Assembly (NCBI GenBank): GCA_029067205.1
Contig: JAIEEY010000457.1
Location: 1 to 35,694 of the forward strand
Length of the DNA: 35,694 nt
Direction of reading: 5' to 3'
Source: Lachnospiraceae bacterium
GTDB lineage: Bacteria > Bacillota > Clostridia > Lachnospirales > Lachnospiraceae
A program made the position numbers and the translations under genes. Positions 1-8,186 of this stretch are shown in pieces; position 1 is the first letter of the stretch, and each line of letters starts with the position of its first letter. The notes under the pieces were generated by a model that saw nothing but the letters and a program-made list of their open reading frames with translations, searched no databases and was not told the origin of the DNA.

Positions 1-587
1 ATTCCGCGCAGGAACAGATTGACTTCATCATATTCCGATAATGCCTCCAACGCCCTCGTTCCCATCAGCCTGTAATCCGCCGAATTCTCATAAATATCAC
101 CCCCCATAAGTGCCATTGTCTTATAAAATAATGTCGCCGAAAACTTCTTAAAAAATCCATCTGTATTTCTGGAGTTGCGCACACCATACACGATCTCACT
201 GCCATTTTCATACTCGCTGATAAAATTTTCCATGGCATTGATGTCCTGCTGAAGGTCAGCATCTATCGTGATCGTAAAGTCACAATATTTTCTGGAATAC
301 ATCATCCCTGCAAGGATTGCATTCTGATGTCCCCTGTTGTGTGCGAACCGAAGGCCTTTGATCTCCTCATTATTATCATACAATCCTTTTATGATCTCCC
401 ATGTCTTGTCCCTGGAACCGTCATCTACAAACACAATCCTGCTCTCATCAGATATGATCTCTCTCTTTTTCAGCTCGTGAAGTTTGTCCAAAAGCCTTCC
501 CGCCGATGTATCCAGGGCTTCCTCTTCATTATAGCAGGGAACCACAATGTAAAGAATTCCCTTTTTTCTATTGTTATCCACTTTCAT
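1..587 (-). CDS. GT2 glycosyltransferase, polyprenyl-phosphate (DPM1/GtrB-like) type, 3' end outside the window
   Basis: This is the N-terminal 195 codons of a family 2 glycosyltransferase that runs off the left edge. The ATG at 587 follows a GGAAGGA ribosome binding site. The translation starts MKVDNNRKKGILYIVVPCYN and shows the GT-A signatures in order: VVPCYNEEE near residue 16, FVDDGSRDKTW near 60, HNRGHQNAILAGM near 85, and the metal-binding IDADLQQD near 110. GDIYENSADYRLM near 170 resembles the DFRLM block of enzymes that load a sugar onto dolichyl- or undecaprenyl-phosphate. C-terminal membrane helices, usual in GtrB-like members, would lie outside the window. It starts 32 bp after the rhamnosidase stop, so the two are probably cotranscribed. 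The donor sugar cannot be read from the sequence. Confidence 0.88.
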   Translation of the reverse strand, partial: MKVDNNRKKGILYIVVPCYNEEEALDTSAGRLLDKLHELKKREIISDESRIVFVDDGSRDKTWEIIKGLYDNNEEIKGLRFAHNRGHQNAILAGMMYSRKYCDFTITIDADLQQDINAMENFISEYENGSEIVYGVRNSRNTDGFFKKFSATLFYKTMALMGGDIYENSADYRLMGTRALEALSEYDEVNLFLRG

Positions 588-619
588 TACGTCCTTCCCT
601 ATATTCCTGTTCCAGTCAT

Positions 620-3600
620 TTATTGATTCAAGGCAATGTGGTATTCATATCTTCCAGCACCCAGTTCCATACTCTGATACTGCTCATCAGGCAGGGACAC
701 GGTTGCTGTCGTATTGGCTGGAATTGTAAAGCAGAATATCACTTCATTCCCATCCAGTTTCCAACTGCTTTCAATCTTACCATAGACACTCTCATAACTT
801 CCTGACGCATACGTCATCCCACCACCCACCAGTGGCTGGATATAGAAATGTTTGAATCCTGGAGCGGACTCGTCCCTTCTGATGCCCAGTACATCACTGT
901 ACAGCCATTGTCCTACGGTGCCAAGTCCAGGGTGATTTAGGGAACCATTAATCGCATACAATCCGTCACCGATATCGCGGCAGGTAAACCATGCCTCTGT
1001 GAGCGTTGTCTGGTCATAGGAAAGCATATTGTTCCAAGACGGATATGTGTCCTGCTGCAATATGCGGTACGCTGTGTCAACATATCCATATTTACACAGC
1101 ATGGGCAGCAAAAACTGCGTTCCGATATATCCTGTATTCAAATGATAATCATTTGCTGCCACTGTACTATTTAACCAGGCAGCGCCCTGTGCTTCAAGTT
1201 CCTCGGGATACAATCCATATGCAAGTCCAAGTATATATGCTGCCTGGAGCCAACAGTCAATTGAGCCATCTTCATTGAGGTAATGATCCTGCCACGCCTT
1301 TTTATATTGATTGTAAACCATATCATATTTCTTGGCAATGTCATTTTCACCAATATCTGCACTCATTTTTGACAAAAGTCCTGCCACATATGCACACTGC
1401 GCTGTATTTGCGATATCATCGTCAAGCATTGACACAGAATTGTGATCACTGTAACCATGCTGCGTGCGTATAAAGTTATCACTTGTATCAACCAAATAAT
1501 CTATATACCTGCACATCGCGCTCAGATTTTCCCGGATGATATCCTGATCCCCATATTGTTGATACAGCTCCCATACCAGTATGATCCCTGCATCGCTCCA
1601 TCCGTTTGCACTGCTGTCTGCATTGACGCTCGGCGCAATCTCTGGAAATGCACCGTTCTCACCCTGACAGTCAATCAACATTTCCACATATTTTCTCAGA
1701 TAATTGTGAACATTGGCATTATATGCAGCCGTATTGGCAAAAACCTGGGCATCCCCTGCCCAGCCAAAACGCTCGTCCCGCTGTGGACAGTCTGTTGGTA
1801 CATCCAGATAATTGCCAATTTGTGTCCAATAAATACTGTCATACAGTCTGTTTACCCTTTCATCTGAACACGAAAAAGTCCCTGTTCGCCTATTGTCCGT
1901 ACTGACCACAAGTCCACTTACATCCTCGATCGGAATTGGTTCATCCATCCCCGAGAGCTGCACATAACGAAAGCCGCGGCATACAAGGCTCGGAGTGTAG
2001 GTTTCCTCACCAGTTCCACCTATGACATAATAGTCTGTATTATCAGCAGTAAAGAGATTTTCAGTAAAAATCGTACCAATTTCATCATCGCATCCAGAAA
2101 GCTTTTCATTATTAAGTGCTTCTGCATATCGAATAGTGACAACTTGTCCTTTTCTATTCTCTGTATTTCTCAATGTGATCTGACAGTTCCCATTAAAATT
2201 CTGCCCAAAATCATACACATATTCGCCCTGTATTGGTTCTGACACACTCACAGGACTTAATGTCTCAATACATTTTACAGCTGCTGTTTCTGCCGCTTTT
2301 TTGAGAAGTTTGTCATATTCAGGAAACACATCTGCCCGCTGCCAATCATCTGTGCGATAATCCTCCTCACACCATCCAGTCTGTTCCTTGGCAGCATCAT
2401 AGTACTCCCCAAGATACATATCATCATTGCGGATCGGTCCATCACCATACGCCTGCCAGTTTTCATCTGTAACAACCGTCTGACTGATTCCATCTTCGTA
2501 CCTTATCACTAATTTTGCCTGAAAAGCAATGTAATCTCCCCAATTGTTATTTGCTTTATTATAACTTCCATGCCCAAGTACTGCACCGATCACGTTTTTT
2601 GCAGCCCCACCGCCATTCACTAGTTCTGTAACATCATACGTCCTGTAGTATACCTCCTTGTTGTAGACCGACCTTCCTGGTGTCAGGTATTCTCCACAGA
2701 CATCCTTTCCATTTAAGTATATCCTGTAATCCCCTAATGATGCGGCATAGAGCCTTGCCGACAAAATACGGCTGTCACTAGCATTCTCAAAACAGCAACG
2801 CAGCATAGGCGCTGGTTCCTCCACCCCTGGAGTAAGGATAAAACCAGACGAAGCCTCACACCAGCCTTCCGTGATTTTGACATAATATGGGGAAAAGATA
2901 TGCGCCTTTGTATTGTCAAAGGTTTCTTTACAGATAATATTGTCCTCATGATCCGTTATCGTTATATTATCATAATATGCATAGTATGCCCCTCTTGCAG
3001 TCCACAATCCGATATTTTCCAGTTCCCTGCTTTTTTGTATCGAAACGGTCTCCAACACTGGTATTCCATCCACACTGCCTCTTACTACATTTCCCGCTAT
3101 ATCCAGTTTAATGTGATGAACAGTTTCGCAAAATTCATCTATACTGCCAAATATTTCAGGAAATTCTTCGTTCAACAGAATCTTGTCGTCCCCATCTCCA
3201 TCTACGCCAGAACACTCCGCGATCGAAAATTCAATATTTTCCCCCAGCGTACTCACACAGCACTTCATGTATTCCCCATACTGGTCGGTATCCATTCCCC
3301 ACACGAAACCAGACTTTGTCCTTCCAAGCCTCACATCGTACTCGATCTGATACTTCGTGACATCATCTGTCTCTTCACTTTTTCTATCCTGTACTTCCCT
3401 GATACCTATCCAAGAGGCACCACTCCAGTCATTGTCAGTCAGCCCTGTTTCAAATACTGCTTCCTCGCTGCTTTCCGACGGATTTCCATCCTTATCCCAC
3501 ACATACACCTTCCATACATAGCATTTTTCCGGTTCAAGTGTTCCGCCATCATATGGCACCGCCACAGATATGCCAGATTCTATCCTGCCGCTATCCCACA

Positions 3601-3889
3601 CATATTCCTGTTTTTCCAACTGTTCCTGGGATTTTGCAACGACAATTTGATACGCCGTCTGCCGCTGTCCTTCCATGTCAGATTCCATACGCCATCCAAA
3701 CAGCGGTAAATGATCTATTCCAATCGGGTTTTCCTCATAATTTACTGTAAGTCCTGTAATTATACAGGTGTTTTCCTGATCAACTGATTTCCTTGCCGCC
3801 AGATCCTTGTGAGTACACCCCGTAATACCCAGCGCAACAACCAACAACACCACAAAATACAATGTTGATCTTTGAATCTTCTGAACCAT
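620..3889 (-). CDS. Alpha-L-rhamnosidase (GH78), predicted lipoprotein
   Basis: This predicted protein of 1089 residues hydrolyses terminal alpha-L-rhamnose from glycans or glycosides. I chose the ATG at 3889 because AGGAGA lies six bases upstream and the protein then begins with a lipoprotein signal: MVQKIQRS, a hydrophobic stretch, and the lipobox ITGC with Cys25 as the lipidated residue. A longer reading to 3982 has no such signal. The order matches multidomain GH78 enzymes: an N-terminal fibronectin-like part (VWDSGRIESG, CYVWKVYVWDKDG), a long concanavalin-like insert with a jelly roll, then the (alpha/alpha)6 catalytic domain with the hallmark DCPQRDERFGWAGDAQVF at about residues 697-714, and a C-terminal beta-sandwich. 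It probably acts on the outer face of the membrane. Its neighbours are surface-glycan genes rather than the degradation locus at the right end, so its target could be self or dietary glycan. Confidence 0.95.
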   Translation of the reverse strand: MVQKIQRSTLYFVVLLVVALGITGCTHKDLAARKSVDQENTCIITGLTVNYEENPIGIDHLPLFGWRMESDMEGQRQTAYQIVVAKSQEQLEKQEYVWDSGRIESGISVAVPYDGGTLEPEKCYVWKVYVWDKDGNPSESSEEAVFETGLTDNDWSGASWIGIREVQDRKSEETDDVTKYQIEYDVRLGRTKSGFVWGMDTDQYGEYMKCCVSTLGENIEFSIAECSGVDGDGDDKILLNEEFPEIFGSIDEFCETVHHIKLDIAGNVVRGSVDGIPVLETVSIQKSRELENIGLWTARGAYYAYYDNITITDHEDNIICKETFDNTKAHIFSPYYVKITEGWCEASSGFILTPGVEEPAPMLRCCFENASDSRILSARLYAASLGDYRIYLNGKDVCGEYLTPGRSVYNKEVYYRTYDVTELVNGGGAAKNVIGAVLGHGSYNKANNNWGDYIAFQAKLVIRYEDGISQTVVTDENWQAYGDGPIRNDDMYLGEYYDAAKEQTGWCEEDYRTDDWQRADVFPEYDKLLKKAAETAAVKCIETLSPVSVSEPIQGEYVYDFGQNFNGNCQITLRNTENRKGQVVTIRYAEALNNEKLSGCDDEIGTIFTENLFTADNTDYYVIGGTGEETYTPSLVCRGFRYVQLSGMDEPIPIEDVSGLVVSTDNRRTGTFSCSDERVNRLYDSIYWTQIGNYLDVPTDCPQRDERFGWAGDAQVFANTAAYNANVHNYLRKYVEMLIDCQGENGAFPEIAPSVNADSSANGWSDAGIILVWELYQQYGDQDIIRENLSAMCRYIDYLVDTSDNFIRTQHGYSDHNSVSMLDDDIANTAQCAYVAGLLSKMSADIGENDIAKKYDMVYNQYKKAWQDHYLNEDGSIDCWLQAAYILGLAYGLYPEELEAQGAAWLNSTVAANDYHLNTGYIGTQFLLPMLCKYGYVDTAYRILQQDTYPSWNNMLSYDQTTLTEAWFTCRDIGDGLYAINGSLNHPGLGTVGQWLYSDVLGIRRDESAPGFKHFYIQPLVGGGMTYASGSYESVYGKIESSWKLDGNEVIFCFTIPANTTATVSLPDEQYQSMELGAGRYEYHIALNQ

Positions 3890-3960
3890 TTCGTCTCCTT
3901 TTTTGTGTATAATACTATACCATATTACCCCAATCACCCTGATTTCGCAAGCAGCAATAA

Positions 3961-4010
3961 ATAGATATAAGACCGGCCTCATCGCTTTATGTGACCAGTC
4001 TTATGTCTAT
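3961..4010 (-). terminator. Long hairpin between the DUF4956 gene and the rhamnosidase gene
   Basis: Arms of 16 bases (3961-3976 and 3995-4010) pair with one G-U wobble and one A-C mismatch around an 18-base loop. In the minus direction the hairpin comes after the DUF4956 stop (4150) and is followed by an AT-rich TATTTATTG stretch rather than a clean U-run. It may end the CotH/VTC/DUF4956 transcript or sit in the rhamnosidase leader. The gap 3890-4149 holds no supported gene. Confidence 0.45.
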
Positions 4011-4149
4011 TCTGCTCTATATGACTTTTTTCATACGACGCGATTTCTGTACATGGATGCCTTCGTTCTTCATGCAAAGTTCCATAACAAAGCTTAAATG
4101 CTTTGGAGTGACATTTCCCGACTTAAGGAACTGTAGAAAAATAAGCGAT

Positions 4150-4821
4150 CTAAAAAGTCACTTCTCCCTCTTGTGCGATCAATGATACATTATTCATTCC
4201 ATTAAGTCTATTGATCTCTCTAATACATTTTGCACTTTCCTTGATCCTGACCTCGATTACCATATTCAACCCTTCCGCATTCATATTTCTTGATTTTATT
4301 TTGCTATGGGCGCTGTACTTATTCACCACTTTCATAATTGTTTCTTCACTGTCAATATTAGAAGAATCTACTACAAGAATCATCGGCGCCTTTGTTTCCG
4401 GCAGTTTGTCTAAACCTAAAATTGCCACAGTAATCAGTATTGATGCTAAAATAGCTATTTCAAACAATCCAGCACCGCATATGATTCCCACACTGATAGA
4501 CCAGAACAAGAATACCAGATCCATAGGTTCCTTAACCGCGGTTCTAAAACGGACAATGGATAATGCGCCTACCATACCTAAAGAAATTACCACACTAGAC
4601 TGAATAGAAAGAATAATGGCTGTAGTGATTAAAGCAAGCGCTACTAAAGATATATTAAAACTTTTATTGTAAAATACTTTCTTTGTCGTCACACGGTAAA
4701 TACAGAAAATATATACTCCCAGAAGACACGTTACCAACAACGCTGTCACGATGTCTCCCATACTCACATTATCCGCTGTTGTCTGGACAAAAGACTTTTT
4801 TAAGATATCATTAAAACCCAT
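4150..4821 (-). CDS. DUF4956 domain integral membrane protein
   Basis: The protein has 223 residues. Four hydrophobic segments lie at about residues 22-45, 53-75, 79-100 and 105-135. They include the conserved block SLGMVGALSIVRFRTAVKEP, followed by MDLVFLFWSISVGIICGAGL, which identifies DUF4956. A soluble C-terminal domain of about 80 residues follows (APMILVVDSSN onward). The ATG at 4821 has AGGAGG about 11 bases upstream, and the gene begins 1 bp after the VTC-domain gene ends. The biochemical role of DUF4956 is not established. Its repeated pairing with VTC-domain proteins suggests a membrane partner or anchor for polyphosphate or polymer synthesis; that is inference. Confidence 0.88.
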   Translation of the reverse strand: MGFNDILKKSFVQTTADNVSMGDIVTALLVTCLLGVYIFCIYRVTTKKVFYNKSFNISLVALALITTAIILSIQSSVVISLGMVGALSIVRFRTAVKEPMDLVFLFWSISVGIICGAGLFEIAILASILITVAILGLDKLPETKAPMILVVDSSNIDSEETIMKVVNKYSAHSKIKSRNMNAEGLNMVIEVRIKESAKCIREINRLNGMNNVSLIAQEGEVTF

Positions 4822-4822
4822 T

Positions 4823-5521
4823 TTATATGCTTCCTCCTATGTTGTATTTTCTACATAAATAATATTTCGAGAATGTCGTTTGCTGCAGATGATCCAATTG
4901 TAAACTGACATAAATAGGATCCGGAAGATATTCATCATATTTCACCTCCATCAGATGATACCCTGATGGCATAACTGGCCTTGAAAATATTTTCTGATCA
5001 AAAAAACTGTCAATACAGTTTGATGAGCGGATATCCGTATCAAAAGTAACTCTGACATTCCCGTTTTTATGTACATACGGCTCCCTTTCATATTCCACGA
5101 TTACCTTCGGCCGATAAAGTTCTGTCCTATATTTTAAACAAAATTTCTGAAGCACCGCCGAGTCCCCCTGATGGATCTGCCGACCGGTTCCTCCAAGGAA
5201 ATCCAAACATTGAGCCTGTGTCAGGATACAGGAATCTTTATGTGTTTTCCCCCGCTCCTTGCGCTTTAACTCCAGATGAACTTCTTGCTTACTTGCATTG
5301 TATATCCTCATCCTGAATTTTTCTCTCGGACTTGTCCCATCTTCATTCTCAAAATAACAGGTATTTCTATAATCATCAAAATAGATGCTTCTAATATTAT
5401 ACTTTTTCTTTTCATCCACATGGCTGTCCAGGAACATAAGCGATTGAATCCGGCCTCGCAGACATTCTATCTGTTGTACTGAAACTACATATTTCAATTC
5501 ATGCCTGTATTCAAGAGCCAT
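4823..5521 (-). CDS. VTC-domain protein, polyphosphate-polymerase-like
   Basis: This protein of 232 residues has the triphosphate-tunnel fold of the VTC family, whose yeast member Vtc4 makes polyphosphate from ATP. Tunnel-lining motifs are visible in order: RHELKY (residues 6-11), IRSIYFDD, EKFRMRIYN, VHLELKRKERGKT, VIVEYEREPY, VRVTFDTDIRSS and LMEVKYDEYLPD. I use the ATG at 5521 because GAGGAG lies eight bases upstream. A TTG two codons earlier is too close to that site. The start overlaps the 3' end of the cotH-like gene by 11 bp, and the DUF4956 gene follows at once, so the three are probably translated from one mRNA. Whether the product is polyphosphate cannot be told from sequence. Confidence 0.88.
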   Translation of the reverse strand: MALEYRHELKYVVSVQQIECLRGRIQSLMFLDSHVDEKKKYNIRSIYFDDYRNTCYFENEDGTSPREKFRMRIYNASKQEVHLELKRKERGKTHKDSCILTQAQCLDFLGGTGRQIHQGDSAVLQKFCLKYRTELYRPKVIVEYEREPYVHKNGNVRVTFDTDIRSSNCIDSFFDQKIFSRPVMPSGYHLMEVKYDEYLPDPIYVSLQLDHLQQTTFSKYYLCRKYNIGGSI

Positions 5522-7895
5522 CTGCAATTCTCCTCTCTTCCTTCCATTCGCCTGTGATCATATCTTTTCTGTATACGCCCTGTTCCGTTCCCAAATCAGG
5601 TATCAGAACTCTTTCTATGATTCCGCTTCCGCCATAGGAAAGCATCACTTCCTCATCTTTCTTTATATTAAAGTTCACCTTCATAAAGGCATCGGAACCA
5701 TTATAGTCCTTACAGCCAATTAATATACTTTCTCCTGGTGCCAAAGTTGTTTCTTCCAAATAATTCATGTGGGAAGTCTTTTCCCCGTCCATAATACAGT
5801 ACCCTCTTGTATTTACTTCTCTATCGGAAAAATTTGTTAAGATGATATAATCTTCTTTCCCTTTTGCCTTAATCTCACTCAATGCCAGTCCAGGACCTAT
5901 TTCTTCCGAATAAAGTACTGCATTTAGTGTTCCGTCAATTAACATATCTGCATCTATAAGAATCTCTTCTTCTGTATATACTTCTCCGTTAATTTCCCAG
6001 TAAGAAAATTTTTTCCCTAATGGAAGTACTGGTTTTAGTCTGGTAGCGCATCCTGTAAGATATCTTCCACTAAATTGAGGCTCTGTCACGGTAATGCCGT
6101 TAATCTGAACACCTTCATTCTCTGCAAGGAACAAATTAACTGTATAGATATCCCCCAGCTGCCATTTCTGCCTCATACCTTCCAACATACTCTCCGGCGC
6201 TGTCTCTGCCCACGCTCTTATGCAATCCATCTGCATCTCCAGATAAATTGCCCCAATATCCAGGAGATCCGGATTCCTTATACTCTCTTCTATATACTCT
6301 CCCATCTCATTTTCCCGCAAACGATGCATATCCGCCAGGACTCTGTCAACATTTTCCGGAGAAAAGGCTCCATTTAACAAATCGCAGACATAAGATATAA
6401 AATAGTTTCTACAATCTTCTCTTTGCAATAAAGCAAGCAATAAAGGCGCATAATCCCTCTCCTCTATCAAAGCGATCGTCTCAAAACTCTGATCCGGATT
6501 CAAATTCTCCCTTATAGTCCCCGCTCCCATCGTGCTATCCACATCATATAATAAATAGCGGTACCTGCCATCAAAAACGGAATGATCTATATATCCAGCC
6601 TCATCATTTGCCACATATCTGTATGCCTTTAGATTATTATAAGGCCAGTCTCTATTCGCCATATAAATCTCCAATGCATAATATTGGAGATAATTCTCTA
6701 CATCAATATAATCTGACAGTTCCTCATATATCTTGTCATTTGTCAAATCCAAAGCACTGTATTTTTCATACATCTCACTATATTCTGCGGCGTAATAGTT
6801 CGATGTTTCATCATTGGAATACGTGATCATATCCCTCTCACCGTCTCCAATCAATACCATCTCGCCGTCATAATCGCCGTATCTTTCCTCAAAATACTCC
6901 TCATCATATGTGGAATGCATCCAATACAGTCCTTGATAGACTCCGTTGATATAGGCACTCACAGGACGTACCGACTGGGTATCCAAAAAACCTGCCATCC
7001 CTGCTAAGGTAAGTCCCAGTTCATCCCTGATAAAAGCTTCCAAACGGTCATTTCCCGTATTTCTTATTTTTATTGTTTTATATTTGCCAATGATAGTCCC
7101 TCCATCAAGAGTTCTCATATCATCCAACAAAGGGAAACGGAATCTGTTGTTCTGTTCATCGTATTCCTTTCTCGCATATAGCTTAAAAGACTTCTGTTCC
7201 GACCATCTCGTGAACCCCCCGGATATCCTGATTCCGCCATTTTGAGAAATCACCCTGCTGCCGTCCCTTTCAAATATCTCAATATGAACATTTCGCTCAC
7301 TTTCCCTTCCACGCATATTGTAATTCGCCGGAGTATCAGCGTCCACTTCTTCCCCAGGATGTTCCGCCAGCCAGTCCGCCCTTAATTTTCCCTCTACGAA
7401 AATACCTCTTTCTTCTCCATACAGATCATCATATTCTGCAGCCAGGCTGATAATCATCGTATCATAACGATTCCAGATATCTTTTCCCATAAAATAAGTG
7501 TTCGTTACCACCTCAGATTCCGTGCCATCGTCAAATACTGCCTTAAACCTACAGACTTCTACTGATTCTTCCTCCCCCGCCGACAATAAAATCGGCTCTC
7601 TGTACCTATAGGTACTTCCCCCCTCTTCCGATGCCGGACAGGAACCATCCATAGTATAGAAGACAATACCTTCCTGCCCCAGTTGTGCTGTGATCTGAAT
7701 ATCCTCATTGTAGAATCCACTCTGGGCAGAAATCCTTATTTCTTTATCTTGTGTATATTCACTGTCTATATTGGTTTCTTCTGCCCTTATAGCGACATCA
7801 GTCAAATCCTGTATTTCATCGTCAGTCCTGATTAAAATGACCAATAACAATATCAGGGCTGCAGTTAAAAACAATATATATATTTTATCTCTAAT
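5511..7895 (-). CDS. CotH-like kinase with chitobiase-type and lamin-tail domains
   Basis: CotH-family proteins have a protein-kinase-like fold; the Bacillus spore-coat member phosphorylates coat proteins. This one is about 794 residues and membrane-anchored or exported, with a single hydrophobic segment at residues 5-23 (IYILFLTAALILLLVILI). A chitobiase C-terminal-like module follows (VFYTMDGSCPAS near residue 80). The CotH core has FKLYARKEY, INGVYQGLYWMH, MANRDWPYNNLKAYR and LLYDVDSTMG. A C-terminal lamin-tail-like beta domain follows (ALSEIKAKGKEDYIILTNFS onward). The start is unusual. AAGGAAG sits eight bases before an ATT codon at 7895 that gives MRDKIYILF. The first standard codon in frame is a TTG at 7874, which has no ribosome binding site and would cut into the signal anchor. 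The substrate is unknown. Confidence 0.85.
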   Translation of the reverse strand: MRDKIYILFLTAALILLLVILIRTDDEIQDLTDVAIRAEETNIDSEYTQDKEIRISAQSGFYNEDIQITAQLGQEGIVFYTMDGSCPASEEGGSTYRYREPILLSAGEEESVEVCRFKAVFDDGTESEVVTNTYFMGKDIWNRYDTMIISLAAEYDDLYGEERGIFVEGKLRADWLAEHPGEEVDADTPANYNMRGRESERNVHIEIFERDGSRVISQNGGIRISGGFTRWSEQKSFKLYARKEYDEQNNRFRFPLLDDMRTLDGGTIIGKYKTIKIRNTGNDRLEAFIRDELGLTLAGMAGFLDTQSVRPVSAYINGVYQGLYWMHSTYDEEYFEERYGDYDGEMVLIGDGERDMITYSNDETSNYYAAEYSEMYEKYSALDLTNDKIYEELSDYIDVENYLQYYALEIYMANRDWPYNNLKAYRYVANDEAGYIDHSVFDGRYRYLLYDVDSTMGAGTIRENLNPDQSFETIALIEERDYAPLLLALLQREDCRNYFISYVCDLLNGAFSPENVDRVLADMHRLRENEMGEYIEESIRNPDLLDIGAIYLEMQMDCIRAWAETAPESMLEGMRQKWQLGDIYTVNLFLAENEGVQINGITVTEPQFSGRYLTGCATRLKPVLPLGKKFSYWEINGEVYTEEEILIDADMLIDGTLNAVLYSEEIGPGLALSEIKAKGKEDYIILTNFSDREVNTRGYCIMDGEKTSHMNYLEETTLAPGESILIGCKDYNGSDAFMKVNFNIKKDEEVMLSYGGSGIIERVLIPDLGTEQGVYRKDMITGEWKEERRIADGS

Positions 7896-7915
7896 ATGAA
7901 AAACTTCCTTTCTTA

Positions 7916-7945
7916 AATTAAATATATCTCAATTAAATATATCTC
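7916..7945. repeat. Perfect 15-bp tandem duplication in the cotH leader
   Basis: AATTAAATATATCTC occurs twice in direct succession (7916-7930 and 7931-7945), immediately upstream of the cotH-like ribosome binding site. It lies in the untranslated leader and may be slippage-prone. Confidence 0.8.
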
Positions 7946-8012
7946 ACCTTCATCGTATGCATCTGCATAGAATGATTGCTCTTTTAAAATTTTTATATCA
8001 AATTCCCATTTC

Positions 8013-8039
8013 TCTATACCATTAATATATTATTGTCAA
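8013..8039 (-). promoter_or_regulatory. Candidate promoter of the cotH-VTC-DUF4956 cassette
   Basis: Read on the minus strand there is a perfect TTGACA (8039-8034), a 15-base spacer and TATAGA (8018-8013), preceded by TG one base upstream (extended -10). The spacer is short, but the extended -10 can compensate. This predicts a leader of roughly 110 nt before the start at 7895. Confidence 0.5.
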
Positions 8040-8123
8040 ATTTAAAGTATAAATTGCACTTAATTTAAAAACAACACAATAAGTTTTTTTTAATTTTATT
8101 TTTATTTTATTTATACTTTATTT

Positions 8124-8178
8124 ATAAAAAGCAAAGCACCAATCCTTGTGTCATTACTGCACAATGGATTGATGCTTT
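8124..8178 (-). terminator. Intrinsic terminator of the heptose/surface-glycan operon
   Basis: Eight bases past the DUF6020 stop (8187), the minus strand forms a 13-bp stem (8178-8166 with 8145-8133, one mismatch). It is extended by an inner TTGTG/CACAA pairing and followed by TTTGCTTTTTATAAA. This is a classic intrinsic terminator and marks the end of the operon that starts near 17500. Confidence 0.85.
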
Positions 8179-8186
8179 ATTCCATT

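Noticed and set aside
2900..3709. A 269-codon plus-strand frame opposite the rhamnosidase
   Set aside because: It lies wholly antisense to a well-supported GH78 gene, has low-complexity composition and no ribosome binding site.
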